Assembly: GCF_015602705.1 (NCBI RefSeq)
Contig: NZ_CP059081.1
Coordinates: 2,799,702-2,863,701 of the forward strand
Origin: Acinetobacter lwoffii
GTDB taxonomy: Bacteria; Pseudomonadota; Gammaproteobacteria; Pseudomonadales; Moraxellaceae
DNA length: 64,000 bases
Reading direction: 5' to 3'
In this document: positions 18,011-28,500 of the stretch, in pieces
Layout of the letters: every line of letters begins with the position of its first letter
How positions within the stretch are numbered: position 1 is the stretch's first letter
The notes under the pieces: model-generated
The model's input: the letters and a program-made list of their open reading frames with translations, nothing else
Database searches by the model: none
What the model was told of the DNA's origin: nothing
Program-made: the position numbers and the translations under genes

Positions 18011-18904
18011 ATGAAAAAACTCGGTTTAGCCACTGCTTTATTATTAGCCATGACCGGTGCTCAAGCATATCAATTTGAAGTTCAAGGTCAATCAGAGTTC
18101 ATCGACAACACTGCAAATGAACAAGACTTCACTGGTGCAGTTCAAGGTACTTACTACTTCAACAATGTTGATGCTTCTAAAGGTCCTTTAGCTGAAGCTG
18201 CTTTTTTAAACCAAGCATCTAATGTTTCTGCTGCTTATACATACGGCGAAGACGGACAAGAATTTGGTGATCGCACTGTGCACCATACTTTCGGTGTAAA
18301 AGGTGAAGCGTATATCCCGACTAACGTTGTTCCTGCTTATGCAAGCGCTTCTTATAGCCATACCATCGCGGATAACAAAGCGGGCGACGTAGACGGCAAT
18401 GGTGACCGTTATGCATTAGAACTAGGTGCATTACTAATCCCTAACTTCTTGGTTGCTGTGGGTTATACCAGCGTTGCTGACCAAACTTCTTATGATGCTT
18501 TCAACATGTTTAACAACGGTGTTGCTAAAGCTGCTCTTGAATCTGCAACAATTGCTGATAAGACAGATGCGATCACTGCACGTACTAAATACGTTGGTGC
18601 AATCGACGGTACTAACATGTCAATTGGTTTTGAAAGCGGTTTAGTTTATGGTGAAGATACTGCCTACAACTTAGGTACAACTCTTTTCCTTAACCCACAG
18701 TTAAGCGTTGGTGCTTCTTATATGGAATCTAGCTTTGCTGGTTCTCCAGACAAAGCTTGGGGCGCGAACGTAAACTACTTCATTACTCCTGCTGTTGCAG
18801 TTGGCGCATCTTATGTAAATGCTAACTACGAAGCAAGTCTTGCGCAAACTGCTCAAGTTCGTGATACTCAAACGATCGGCGTAAATGCCAAATTCCGTTT
18901 CTAA
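18011..18904 (+). CDS. omp33: Outer-membrane porin Omp33-36
   Basis: 297 residues from ATG 18011. The N-terminal signal peptide MKKLGLATALLLAMTGAQA is cleaved before YQFEVQGQ, followed by beta-strand alternation and a C-terminal aromatic end NAKFRF, as expected for an outer-membrane barrel. The sequence closely follows the Acinetobacter Omp33-36 porin as I remember it (FTGAVQGTYYF, GPLAEAAFLNQAS, NVNYFITPAVAVGA). That porin is a water/solute channel; its loss is linked with reduced carbapenem susceptibility, and the protein has been described as a virulence factor. The longer TTG-started frame (17978) is rejected because it would precede the signal peptide. IS copy 2 inserted 41 bp after the stop, inside its terminator. 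Confidence 0.93.
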   Translation: MKKLGLATALLLAMTGAQAYQFEVQGQSEFIDNTANEQDFTGAVQGTYYFNNVDASKGPLAEAAFLNQASNVSAAYTYGEDGQEFGDRTVHHTFGVKGEAYIPTNVVPAYASASYSHTIADNKAGDVDGNGDRYALELGALLIPNFLVAVGYTSVADQTSYDAFNMFNNGVAKAALESATIADKTDAITARTKYVGAIDGTNMSIGFESGLVYGEDTAYNLGTTLFLNPQLSVGASYMESSFAGSPDKAWGANVNYFITPAVAVGASYVNANYEASLAQTAQVRDTQTIGVNAKFRF

Positions 18905-18925
18905 TTTCTGATTAGATTCTGAATC

Positions 18926-18945
18926 AAAAAAGGACGCATATTGCG
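18926..18945 (+). terminator. Left arm of the omp33-36 terminator, split by an IS
   Basis: AAAAAAGGACGCA before the insertion pairs with TGCGTCCTTTTTT at 20222-20234 after it. With the IS removed these arms form a 7-bp stem with T-run. With the IS present they are 1.3 kb apart, so the porin transcript likely runs into the IS unless the hairpin inside the IS end stops it. Confidence 0.65.
18935..18945. repeat. Target-site duplication, IS4-family copy 2 (left)
   Basis: CGCATATTGCG, repeated at 20215-20225; 11 bp and nearly palindromic (CGCA...TGCG). Confidence 0.8.
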
Positions 18946-20214
18946 CACTGCTGTCCCATAGTTTGCTTTAAATAAAAAAACCTGAGTCCTAACAGTTAAA
19001 ATATGAGTGCAAACAAACACTTTAACGACCAGGATTCAGGTTTTGTCACATCAGAATACCGTATTTCATGAGCTAATTAAACCTGTTGTGCGACAGGATT
19101 TTGAACAACTTGCTAAAGTACACCATGTTGGACAGAAATTTAGAGCGGCTTCCCGGTGGGATCAGTTTATTGCCATATTGATGTCTCAATTCTCTTGTAG
19201 GCAAAGTCTGAGAGATATTCAATCCAATTTGGAGTGCCAACAGGAAAAGCTAAGTCATCTCGGAGCAAAGTCTATTCCCCGAAGCACGCTGGCACGAATC
19301 AATGAGCAGCAGCCTGCTGCCTTGTATCAACAGCTATTTTACAAGTTGCTTAAATACTATGAACACTCGAAAGTAGCTCATAAATTTCGCTTTAAGAATC
19401 CCTTGTATTCCTTGGATGCCAGTCATATTGACCTGTCGCTTTCCTTATGTGAATGGGCCAAAGTTCACGACTCAAAAGCCAGCATGAAACTCAGCATAGG
19501 ATTGAATCACAGCAATGATATTCCTGAGTTTGTTGCAGTTGAAAATGGCAAAGAAAATGACATGGTACAAGGCCGCAAATTCCAGTTTCCTGCTGGCAGC
19601 ATTGTAGTTTTTGATAAAGGCTATGTCGATTACCAATGGTATGCAAATCTGACTGCTCAAAACATTGGATTTGTCACACGTTTTAGGCCTAAATCTGTGT
19701 ATCAGGTGATCCGGCAACATCCAGTGCTTGAATCCAAAGGTATTCTAAAAGATGAAACCATTCAGCTGAATAGCGCACATGCCCTAAAAAGAAAAGCCCC
19801 AGTGTTAAGAAGAATTGAATATAGAGATCAGCAAAGTGGCAAGCACTTTAGCTTTCTCAGCAATAACTTTCATTTAGCCGCCTCCACCATTGCGGCGATT
19901 TATAAAGATCGTTGGAAAGTTGAGCTGTTCTTTAAGGCGATTAAGCAGAATCTCAAATTAAAAGCGTTTCTAGGCCGCAGCAGGAACGCAATTCAGACAC
20001 AAATCTGGATTGCGATGATCGCCTATTTATTGGTGAGTTTCGCTCAACATTTAGGGAAAACAGGTTGGACAGTTCAACGTTTACTCAGAATAATTCAAGT
20101 GAATTTGTTTGAAAGAAGAACTTTAAAAGCTTTATTTTCACCCGATAAAATACCCATAAAACAAGAGGAAGCTCAAATGAGCTTCCTCTTGTGAAAAATT
20201 GTGGGACAGCAATG
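18946..20214 (+). mobile_element. IS4-family insertion sequence, copy 2 (intact)
   Basis: 1269 bp, the same length, ends and orientation as the copy at 11984-13252, with its own 11-bp target duplication. The transposase frame is open throughout. Inside the left end a hairpin pairs AAAACCTGAGTCCT with AGGATTCAGGTTTT around the start codon. Inside the right end the last codons form a 15-bp-stem palindrome (20161-20192). Confidence 0.93.
19007..20194 (+). CDS. IS4-family transposase (complete)
   Basis: 395 residues from a GTG start. The N-terminal region (about 15-90, FRAASRWDQFIAILMSQFS) resembles the DUF4372 domain that precedes IS4-type catalytic domains. The DDE residues are D in YSLDASHIDLSL (about residue 144), D in VFDKGYVDY (about 204) and the IS4 YREK signature in YKDRWKVELFFKAIKQ (about residues 300-315). 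It cuts and pastes the element via the CTGCTGTCCCA ends. Intact counterpart of the broken gene at 12045. Confidence 0.93.
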   Translation: MQTNTLTTRIQVLSHQNTVFHELIKPVVRQDFEQLAKVHHVGQKFRAASRWDQFIAILMSQFSCRQSLRDIQSNLECQQEKLSHLGAKSIPRSTLARINEQQPAALYQQLFYKLLKYYEHSKVAHKFRFKNPLYSLDASHIDLSLSLCEWAKVHDSKASMKLSIGLNHSNDIPEFVAVENGKENDMVQGRKFQFPAGSIVVFDKGYVDYQWYANLTAQNIGFVTRFRPKSVYQVIRQHPVLESKGILKDETIQLNSAHALKRKAPVLRRIEYRDQQSGKHFSFLSNNFHLAASTIAAIYKDRWKVELFFKAIKQNLKLKAFLGRSRNAIQTQIWIAMIAYLLVSFAQHLGKTGWTVQRLLRIIQVNLFERRTLKALFSPDKIPIKQEEAQMSFLL

Positions 20215-20225
20215 CGCATATTGCG
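20215..20225. repeat. Target-site duplication, IS4-family copy 2 (right)
   Basis: CGCATATTGCG, identical to 18935-18945. Confidence 0.8.
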
Positions 20226-20252
20226 TCCTTTTTTATTGTTTTATGACTCTGT

Positions 20253-22223
20253 TTACTCAGGCGTACGTACCAGACTTAAGAAGTGCAAATGACGTTCATA
20301 TTGATCAATGATATCCTGCAATAGATCTTCTTGCGTCCACTCCATCACATCATAACCCTGCCCACCTTCTCTTAAAAAGACTTCTGCCTGATAGGAATCT
20401 ACTCCCGCATTCTCCAGTTCAGCCATAAAGCTTGGACTTAAAGTCTGAGTGGCATTGACCTGATAGATAAAATTAATTTCATCCTGATGATCAACACGGA
20501 GCTGTATACCGTCTTCTAGCGGGCTAATCGCTACATGTAATCGGCGCCGTTTCAATTCACTTTGAAAGCTGAGAAATGCCTTATTCACCGTATTGTGAAT
20601 ATACTGCTGCACCTCTTCCTGAGTATGCGGATAATGCATGATCAGGCCTAAGCGCTGTTGCCAGCTGCGTGGATTCTGGATCGCACGCGGGGTAATCCGT
20701 GCGGCTTGCAGTGCATGCATTTTGGTGACATCCAGATGTAGGGCTTTGATTAATCCCCAGCACATCAGCAGCATAATAAATGTAAATGGCAAAGCGCTCA
20801 TAATCGTGGCCGATTGCAAGGCCTCTAAGCCACCGGCCAGCAAAAGGATGATGGCTAATAAAGCCATGAGTACGGTCCAGAACAGACGCTGCCAAGTCGG
20901 TGAATTATCACTTTTCGCTGTCAGATAATCAGTCACCAATGCCCCTGAGTCAGCAGAGGTGACAAAGAACAGCATGACCAGTAAAGTTGCAATGATACTG
21001 GTCACTGAACTGAAGGGCAGGTTCGCTAAAAATTCAAACAGAGCCACAGATGAATCACGCTGAACTGCTTCTAGCAAGCTGGTATTGGCTTCATGCATAA
21101 TGCTGTACAGTGCGGCATTGCCCATAAAGCCCATCCAGATCAGGGTAAATCCGGTCGGGATCAGCAATACACCCACGATAAATTCACGAATACTGCGTCC
21201 TTCCGAGACCCGGGCAATAAACATCCCAACAAATGGCGACCAGGAAATCCACCAGGCCCAGTACATGATGGTCCAGCCCCCAATCCAGCCACTTGGCTGA
21301 TAGGCATACAGATTAAAGGTCATACTGAACAGATTTGAAACATACTGGCCGGCATTCTGAATAGTCGTCTGTAACAGATAAATACTCGGACCTGCCACAA
21401 AGACAAAAATCAGCAACAGCAGTGCAAGTACCAAATTTAGTTCAGATAAACGTTTAATTCCTTTGTCTAATCCAAAAAATACGGAAGTCGCCGCCATGGC
21501 ACTGACCACAATAATCAAAATGACCTGAGTACTGGGTGCCTGTTCAATGCCAAACAAATAGTTCAAACCTGAATTGATTTGGGTCACCCCGAAACCAAGC
21601 GTAGTAGCGACACCAAATACCGTACCAATGGTGGCAAAGGTATCGACGCCATCTCCAATCGGTCCATAGATCTTTTGACCAATCAGCGGATACAAGGCCG
21701 AACGGATTTTTAAAGGCAATTGATGCCGATAAGCAAAATAAGCTAACGATAGGCCAACAAGCGTATAAATGGCCCAGGCATGTAAGCCCCAGTGGAAAAA
21801 GGTGACCCGCATAGATTGTTGTGCAGCCAGTACGGTTTCCGGTTCACCGGCAGGTGGCGTGACATAATGCATCACCGGTTCGGCCACACCAAAGAACATC
21901 AGGCCAATCCCCATCCCTGCGGTGAATAGCATCGCAAACCAAGAGGCGCTGCTATATTTCGGCTGGCTATGGTCGGGTCCCAGTTTGATTTTGCCCATAT
22001 CCGACAGGGCAATATAAACCAGAAGGATGAGAAATATCGCCACCGACAATACATAGAACCAGCTAAAGGACGTAGTAATCCACTGGTTCAGTTGCTGGGT
22101 GAAAACTGAAAAAGCATCGGGTGCAAATACGACCAACGCTAAAAATATCGCAATAATGGCGACAGTACTAATAAAAACATTTGGATTGATATTGGCAAAC
22201 CAGGATGGTTTTGTGGAAGGCAT
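20253..22223 (-). CDS. betT: BCCT-family choline/betaine transporter (BetT-like)
   Basis: 656 residues, 12 membrane helices plus a C-terminal cytoplasmic tail of about 150 residues, the long-tailed form seen in BetT. The BCCT signature region WWISWSPFVGMFIARVSEGRSIREFI and the GMGIGLMFFGVAEPVMHY helix are intact, with the aromatic substrate-binding residues in place. These proteins take up choline or betaine driven by ions, and the tail senses osmolarity. ATG 22223 is preferred over TTG 22256 because GGAGGAGG directly precedes it. No bet dehydrogenase genes are beside it, so choline as substrate is likely but not proven. Confidence 0.88.
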   Translation of the reverse strand: MPSTKPSWFANINPNVFISTVAIIAIFLALVVFAPDAFSVFTQQLNQWITTSFSWFYVLSVAIFLILLVYIALSDMGKIKLGPDHSQPKYSSASWFAMLFTAGMGIGLMFFGVAEPVMHYVTPPAGEPETVLAAQQSMRVTFFHWGLHAWAIYTLVGLSLAYFAYRHQLPLKIRSALYPLIGQKIYGPIGDGVDTFATIGTVFGVATTLGFGVTQINSGLNYLFGIEQAPSTQVILIIVVSAMAATSVFFGLDKGIKRLSELNLVLALLLLIFVFVAGPSIYLLQTTIQNAGQYVSNLFSMTFNLYAYQPSGWIGGWTIMYWAWWISWSPFVGMFIARVSEGRSIREFIVGVLLIPTGFTLIWMGFMGNAALYSIMHEANTSLLEAVQRDSSVALFEFLANLPFSSVTSIIATLLVMLFFVTSADSGALVTDYLTAKSDNSPTWQRLFWTVLMALLAIILLLAGGLEALQSATIMSALPFTFIMLLMCWGLIKALHLDVTKMHALQAARITPRAIQNPRSWQQRLGLIMHYPHTQEEVQQYIHNTVNKAFLSFQSELKRRRLHVAISPLEDGIQLRVDHQDEINFIYQVNATQTLSPSFMAELENAGVDSYQAEVFLREGGQGYDVMEWTQEDLLQDIIDQYERHLHFLSLVRTPE

Positions 22224-22362
22224 ACCTCCTCCATTTTTTAAAAATTGGATCGACAAACAGCGTCAAATAATTATTGGTAAGGTCAAAATGATCAGACAGA
22301 TTCAATCTATGGGAGCTAGATCTACTGCTATTTTAGGATGTGACACAAAATAAAGCCGTTAA

Positions 22363-22373
22363 GTTACTGTAAC
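22363..22373. promoter_or_regulatory. GTTAC-T-GTAAC palindrome upstream of betT
   Basis: A perfect 11-bp palindrome in the 172-bp gap before betT. It could be an operator, but the regulator is unknown. Confidence 0.25.
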
Positions 22374-22395
22374 AAATACAATAAAAGGATGAGCT

Positions 22396-23112
22396 TCATT
22401 GCTCAGGCGGTTTTTTTCTATTTTTCACGTTCTTTTTATGCGGTAGACGTGCGATATATTGCAAGGCAATTAAGCGGGATACAATCAGTGCCAGATACAT
22501 CACCCCGACAAACATCTGGATAATGGCCAGCATCCGTGCGACCGGACTGACCGGCATTATATCGGACAGTCCTGTTGCAGACTGTACACTGAAACTGAGA
22601 AAAATCAGATCCAGCCAGGGCTGATAGGCTTGCAGATCGGGGTCCGAAAAGCTGTGCGGCATCAGCAGCTGGCAAATACTGTAGAGGAAGGCAAAGCCCC
22701 AGGCCAGCAAGGTAAATACCGCCCCAGCGGCAAACAGTTCATCCTTGGTCAGATAACGGTCATGGAACATATAACGCAAAAGGCCATAAGCTGCACTGAA
22801 ATAAGCACCAGCTTCAAACAGGTTGGCGGTGACATGGATCCAGGTATAACGCAGTCCCAGCACAATCAGAGAGGAAAAGAAAATTGCGCCGGCGACAAAG
22901 CTGAGTCCTAAAATGGTAAACATCGGAGTCTGGCGAATGACCCTGGCAATCACCAGCAAAACCAGAACACCCAGTACCCAGGTTCCCGCCCGATAAGACA
23001 TGCTTCCATAACTCAATACCGACAAGAGCAAGATCAGCAATTGCAGGCACAACAGCCATGCCGAAGGCAGATGAGTAAAGCTGTTCCAGAACTGCTGCAG
23101 AGATTGCTTCAT
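22396..23112 (-). CDS. Two-pore-helix ion channel family protein with atypical filter
   Basis: 238 residues with about six hydrophobic segments. The C-terminal pair frames a pore-loop-like stretch SFSVQSATGLSDIMPVSP (about 180-197), aligned with the potassium-channel filter TxGYGDxxP but reading TGLSDIMP. Annotated relatives are called ion channel proteins (Ion_trans_2). The altered filter makes potassium selectivity doubtful. ATG 23112 is chosen over 23163 because GAAGGG lies just before it. It is on the same strand as betT, with a 172-bp gap. Confidence 0.65.
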   Translation of the reverse strand: MKQSLQQFWNSFTHLPSAWLLCLQLLILLLSVLSYGSMSYRAGTWVLGVLVLLVIARVIRQTPMFTILGLSFVAGAIFFSSLIVLGLRYTWIHVTANLFEAGAYFSAAYGLLRYMFHDRYLTKDELFAAGAVFTLLAWGFAFLYSICQLLMPHSFSDPDLQAYQPWLDLIFLSFSVQSATGLSDIMPVSPVARMLAIIQMFVGVMYLALIVSRLIALQYIARLPHKKNVKNRKKPPEQ

Positions 23113-23313
23113 AATACCCTTCTTGTTGCTCTTCTTGTTACTATCGTCATGTAGGGAACACATTGTTATTGTTAGCAGCTTTTAACATAGCATGCTTAAA
23201 TCCGCTTGCAGATATGCGATTTGTATGAAAATTACTGAAATAACGCTGCACAAATCCAGCCATCTCAATTCAATACGGCGCTTATGCTAAAGAGAAAGCT
23301 TGATTATATCTCC

Positions 23314-23344
23314 ATAAAAAAAGCCCCTGACGGGGCTTTTTTAG
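23314..23344 (-). terminator. Terminator of yjcH-actP
   Basis: AAAAAAAGCCCC TGAC GGGGCTTTTTT, about 15 bp beyond the actP stop. Confidence 0.9.
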
Positions 23345-23357
23345 CGTAGCGCAGATC

Positions 23358-25064
23358 TTAGTGATCCGATGCGCCTGAGATACCAATACCGGTTTGTGAA
23401 CGTACAAACTGGGCATCAAAGGCTTTGCGTTCTGCCTGAGCCTGTGCCGAATTATCCGTCACAGAGAACAACCAGCAGCACAAGAATGACAATGGCATCG
23501 CGAAGATTGCAGGACCATTGAACGGGTTCACTGGCGTATCAGAAATACCCAAAGTATCGACCCATACTGCTTTAGACAGCACAATCAAGGTTACTGCGGT
23601 TACCAGACCGGCAACACCACCAATCACGGCACCACGTGTCGTCAAGCCTTTCCAGAACATAGACAATACCAGTACCGGGAAGTTGGCACATGCCGCAACC
23701 GAGAATGCCAGGCCGACCATGAAGGCTACGTTTTGTTTCTCGAACAGAATCCCGAGAATCATTGCGAAGATCGCAAGACCTAAAGTCGCGATTTTAGACA
23801 TACGTAGTTCAGATTCAGGCGTGGTTTGGCCTTTCTTCAAAACGTTGGCATACAAGTCATGCGAAATTGCTGAAGCACCTGACAGGGTCAAACCAGCAAC
23901 GACCGCAAGAATCGTGGCAAATGCAACTGCAGAAATGAAGCCCATGAACAGGTCGCCGCCCACTGCATCAGACAGGTGCACCGCTGCCATGTTATTACCA
24001 CCCACCAGCTCCAGCTTGCCAGTCACAGCCATTTTCGCAACATCAAGGAATTGCGGGTTGTTCGATACATATAGAATCGCACCAAAACCAATGATGAAGG
24101 TTAATAGGTAGAAATAACCAATAAAACCTGTAGCAACCACGACTGATTTACGCGCTTCTTTGGCATCTTTTACTGTGAAGAAGCGCATCAGAATATGTGG
24201 CAGACCTGCGGTACCAAACATCAATGCCAGACCTAAAGAAATCGCATCAATCGGATTAGATGCCAGACTACCCGGACCCATGATTTTGGTCGCATCTGTC
24301 AGGCTCAAGTCATGTACTTTTGAGTAGACACCAATCGCCTGTTCAAACATGTTGGTAAAGCTGAAGCCCACACCTTTCATAACCATGAATGCCATAAAGG
24401 TTGCACCAGACAGCAACATCACCGCCTTGATGATCTGTACCCAAGTGGTTGCCAACATACCGCCGAACATCACGTAGGCCATCATCAACAAGCCAACGAT
24501 CACGACTGCAATGTTATAGTTCAGACCGAATAGAAGTTTGATCAGCTGACCTGCACCCACCATCTGTGCAATCAGATAGAACGCGACCACAACTAGTGAA
24601 CTTAAAGCAGCCAAGGTACGTACCGGTTTTTCCTGCAAGCGGAAAGACACTACGTCTGACAGGTTGTATTTACCCAGGTTACGCAGACGTTCTGCCACCA
24701 GGAACAATACAATCGGCCAGCCCACCATGAAACCCAGTGAATACAGCAAGCCATCAAAACCGGACAGGAATACCATCGCGGAAATACCCAGGAACGATGC
24801 AGCTGACATATAGTCACCGGCAATCGCCAGGCCATTCTGGAAACCGGAAATACCGCCACCGGCAGTATAGAAGTCTTTGGTATTGGTGGTTTGTTTTGCT
24901 GCCCATTTGGTAATAAACAGCGTAGCACCTACGAAAATCACAAACATGATAATCGCGTGCCAGTTGGTCGCCTGCTGTTCTGCTGCACCCAGATCGGGAC
25001 CAGCGAATGCAACGCCTGAAGCCACTATCGTGGTCGCCAGGGCAATAAGAGAATTCCATTTCAT
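23358..25064 (-). CDS. actP: Cation/acetate symporter ActP
   Basis: 568 residues, sodium:solute symporter fold with about 13-14 helices and an N-terminal signal-like segment ([19 protein letters not shown]) as in E. coli ActP. Diagnostic stretches are [28 protein letters not shown] and [18 protein letters not shown]. It imports acetate and short carboxylates. The ATG at 25064 lies one base after the yjcH stop, so translation is coupled. This start is preferred over the two upstream in-frame starts inside yjcH. With acs and the CrbS/CrbR-type pair it forms an acetate-uptake set. Confidence 0.95.
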   Translation of the reverse strand: MKWNSLIALATTIVASGVAFAGPDLGAAEQQATNWHAIIMFVIFVGATLFITKWAAKQTTNTKDFYTAGGGISGFQNGLAIAGDYMSAASFLGISAMVFLSGFDGLLYSLGFMVGWPIVLFLVAERLRNLGKYNLSDVVSFRLQEKPVRTLAALSSLVVVAFYLIAQMVGAGQLIKLLFGLNYNIAVVIVGLLMMAYVMFGGMLATTWVQIIKAVMLLSGATFMAFMVMKGVGFSFTNMFEQAIGVYSKVHDLSLTDATKIMGPGSLASNPIDAISLGLALMFGTAGLPHILMRFFTVKDAKEARKSVVVATGFIGYFYLLTFIIGFGAILYVSNNPQFLDVAKMAVTGKLELVGGNNMAAVHLSDAVGGDLFMGFISAVAFATILAVVAGLTLSGASAISHDLYANVLKKGQTTPESELRMSKIATLGLAIFAMILGILFEKQNVAFMVGLAFSVAACANFPVLVLSMFWKGLTTRGAVIGGVAGLVTAVTLIVLSKAVWVDTLGISDTPVNPFNGPAIFAMPLSFLCCWLFSVTDNSAQAQAERKAFDAQFVRSQTGIGISGASDH

Positions 25065-25065
25065 C

Positions 25066-25398
25066 TTAGTGGTGTCCTTTTTCATGCGCAATCGCTTCGA
25101 CTTCACGGATTGCTTCTTCAGTCAATTGATCAAGTTTGTTATTGGCAATGTAGGAATACACACCACACAAGATAAACGACAGGACAATGATACCTAGACC
25201 AAGTGGAATACCCCACGTGGTCACACCACCTGAGATTGAAGACAATAGAAATTCTTTGTTGTAACCAACCAGCAACATGAATCCCACATAGACAAATAGC
25301 ATAATGCCGGTCAACGTCCAGCTGAGCATACTTTTCTTGCGGACCATTTCCTTGAATTTTGGATTTTGTAGAATACGATCTACTTGTACCTCATCCAT
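25066..25398 (-). CDS. yjcH: DUF485 membrane protein YjcH
   Basis: 110 residues. It contains [21 protein letters not shown] followed by two membrane helices, the typical DUF485 layout of the small partner encoded before actP in many proteobacteria. Its exact role is not known; it is presumed to assist the permease. It is the first gene of the operon, with its promoter in the 183-bp gap shared with the divergent kinase gene. Confidence 0.93.
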   Translation of the reverse strand: MDEVQVDRILQNPKFKEMVRKKSMLSWTLTGIMLFVYVGFMLLVGYNKEFLLSSISGGVTTWGIPLGLGIIVLSFILCGVYSYIANNKLDQLTEEAIREVEAIAHEKGHH

Positions 25399-25581
25399 AA
25401 TTACTACTCCTGTAGCCCAACCTTGGGCTGCCTATTTTTTAATTCGAATTATCACTGTTGCAAGTTAACAATAATCGTAGGTGCTTGTAATTTAGACTTT
25501 GGTCGTTAAAAAATGATCAATTTAAACTGTAGCGTTCACGATGCGTTATCATAGCGGCATGCTCAGTACACATCAGGCTAT

Positions 25582-28500
25582 ATGAACAGTTGGCTCATCA
25601 TAGGGGTACTCGCCCTCTATATCGCATTACTCTTTATCTGCGCTTTCTACGGGGAAAAACATGCCAGCCGGCTGAGTACCCGTGGGCGCATGCTATTGTT
25701 TAGTTTAACTTTAGGAGTGTACTGCTCCTCCTGGACCTTTTATGGCGCCACGGGTGCTGCGGTACGTGAAGGCATTATTTTCTTGCCGATCTATCTGGGT
25801 CCGCTGCTCTTTGTTGCTGTCGGCTATGACATCTGGCGCCGTCTGGGACGGGTGAGACAGCATCATGCCATTTCTTCGATCGCTGACTTTGTCGCAGCAC
25901 GCTATGGTAAAAGTGGTCCCCTCGCCTCGCTGGTGACCATTCTGGCGGTGGTGGCGATTGTGCCTTATCTGGCCTTACAGTTACGTGCGATTGCCCTGAG
26001 TGCCGCCGTCATTCTGGAGCCTTCCGCAGGTGTAACCGGCACGACCAATGGCGTACTGTTTTTGACCGGGGTTCTGGCAATACTGGCGATGATGTTTGGT
26101 ACCCGGCAGATTGCCAATACTGAACAGCATGGCGGGCTGATGCTGGCCGTAGCATTTGAGTCTTTTGTTAAACTCTTCGCCCTGTTGGCAGTCGCCTGTT
26201 TCTTTATGTTTGAAGCACCAGAAAATCTGGCACAGATCAGTACCGATATCAGTACTACTTTTCATGATGTGCAACTGTTTGGCGTACCACAAAGTTTCTG
26301 GATTCAGACCTTACTCGCGGCACTGGCGATTATCTGCCTGCCGCGCCAGTTCCATGTGGCGGTGGTCGAGCTGCGAGATGAAAAACATATCCGCGGTGCA
26401 CGGCGCTGGTTTGCGGTCTATTTGATTCTGACTACCTTGGCGATTATTCCCATTGCCAGCTGGGCGCTACATGCTGCACCGCAATATCTGGCCATTCCGG
26501 ATGTGGCGGTACTGTCCTTGCCACTCAGCTATAACCAAGACTGGCTCACTTTATTAGCCTTCTTGGGTGGTTTTTCTGCCTCTACCGGGATGCTGCTGGT
26601 GTCTTCTGTGGCACTGTCAATCATGCTCAGTAATGACCTGATCATGCCGGCGTTGTGGCGCTTAAAGCTGATTTCCCGGCATGACAAACGCTTGCCGCTG
26701 GTGCTGAAATTTACCCGCAGGGTCTGTATTCTGGGCGTGATGTTGATGGGCTTCCTGTTCTTCAACTTCTTTAATGATATTGATCAGCTCTCGGTTTTTG
26801 GCCTGCTGGCCTTTAGTGCGGTAGCACAATTCGCTCCAGCCCTGATCGGCGGCCTGTACTGGCGTGGCGGCAGTAAACAGGGTGTATATGCCGGATTGTT
26901 GACCGGTTTTGCCTTGTGGGCTTATACCCTGCTGTTTCCGACCATTTTGCGCAGCCTGCCCGAAGCCTATAGCAGCTTTAGTCAAAGCCTGCTGAATCAA
27001 GGTCCTTTTGGCTGGAACTGGTTAAGACCGGAAGCCCTGATCGGTTTTGAGTCTTTTGATCCGCTGACGCATGGAGTAGTCTGGGCACTGGGCTTAAATA
27101 TCCTGCTGTATATCTGGATTTCCCGTATTTTCCGTCCGAGTATTGCCGAACAGATTCAGGCCGAAAGTTTCTTCTATTATGAAACCAAGCCACTACCCTC
27201 GCAGAGTCCTTCTACCGAGGTCAGCTATTCGCATCAGGATGTCGCCCGTTTAAAAGTCGGTGATCTGATTACCCTAGCTAAACGCATTACCGGCGAAGGC
27301 CCAACCACACGCGCTTTCCAGCAGTTCTGCACCCAAAACAGTGTTGAGCTGAATGAAAACAGCAGTGCCAATGGCATGTGGTGGCGTTTCACCGAACAGT
27401 ATCTGGCCGGAACTATCGGGGCCGCTTCGGCACGTACCCTACTGACTACGGCAATGGTCAACAATGGTTTGGCATTGGGTCAAGTCGCCAATATTCTCGA
27501 TCAGGCCTCGCAATGGCAACGCTTCAATCAGAACCTGATCATGACCATGATTGATCACATGACCCAAGGGGTCAGCGTAGTTGATGAAAATATGTGCCTG
27601 GTCGCATGGAACAATCAATATCTGAAACTGTTCGATTATCCGACCGATATTGTCTATGTCGGTTGTCCAATCGCAGACCTGATCCGTTATAACGCTGAAC
27701 GTGGTGAATGTGGCCCGGGCTCGGTTGAAGAACATGTACGGAAACGGATTCACTGGATGCAGGTCGGCAGTGCCCATGAATTTGAACGGATTCGTAAAGA
27801 TGGCCGCGTCATTCAGATGCGCGGCAATCCGATCGAAGGCGGCGGGTTCGTTACCACTTTCGCCGATATTACCGCTTTCCGTGAAAATGAAGCCGTGCTT
27901 GAAGCCCGCGTTCAGGACCGTACCCAGCAGCTGGCCGATGCATTGTCCGAGCAGCAACTGGCGCGTGAACAGGCCGATAAGGCCAATATGTCAAAAAGCC
28001 GCTTCATTGCAGCTGCCAGTCATGACCTGTTGCAGCCAATGCATGCCGCGCGCCTGTTCAGTACCGCACTCGAACAAAGCGTGCAGAATGATGAAGACCG
28101 CAAGACCTTACAACAACTGGATCGTGCTTTGCATGGTGCAGAAAGCATGTTGTCTGCCCTGCTGGATATTGCCCGACTGGAAGGCGGCACCATTCAGCCG
28201 AAACGTCAGGCTTATCCGCTGCATGACCTGCTCAGCGATCTGGAACTCCAGTTCAAATCCATCGCTGCACAGCGTGGTATCAAGTTCAGTGTGCATGATG
28301 CACAGTTCTGGATTGATACCGATCCACAATGGATTCGCCGCATTATCCAGAACTTTGTCAGCAATGCGTTGCGTTATACTGCCAGAGGTAAAGTGGTGGT
28401 CGGTGTATTACGTTCGAGCAGCAGACCGAATCATATCCGTATTGGCGTCTGGGATACTGGCCCGGGCATTGCCGAAGAACAGCGCATCAAACTGTTTCAG

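Noticed and set aside
11984-20214. Composite transposon bounded by the two IS4-family copies
   Set aside because: Each copy has its own distinct target-site duplication (AGGAATTCCC and CGCATATTGCG) directly on both sides, so they inserted separately; the outer flanks do not match.
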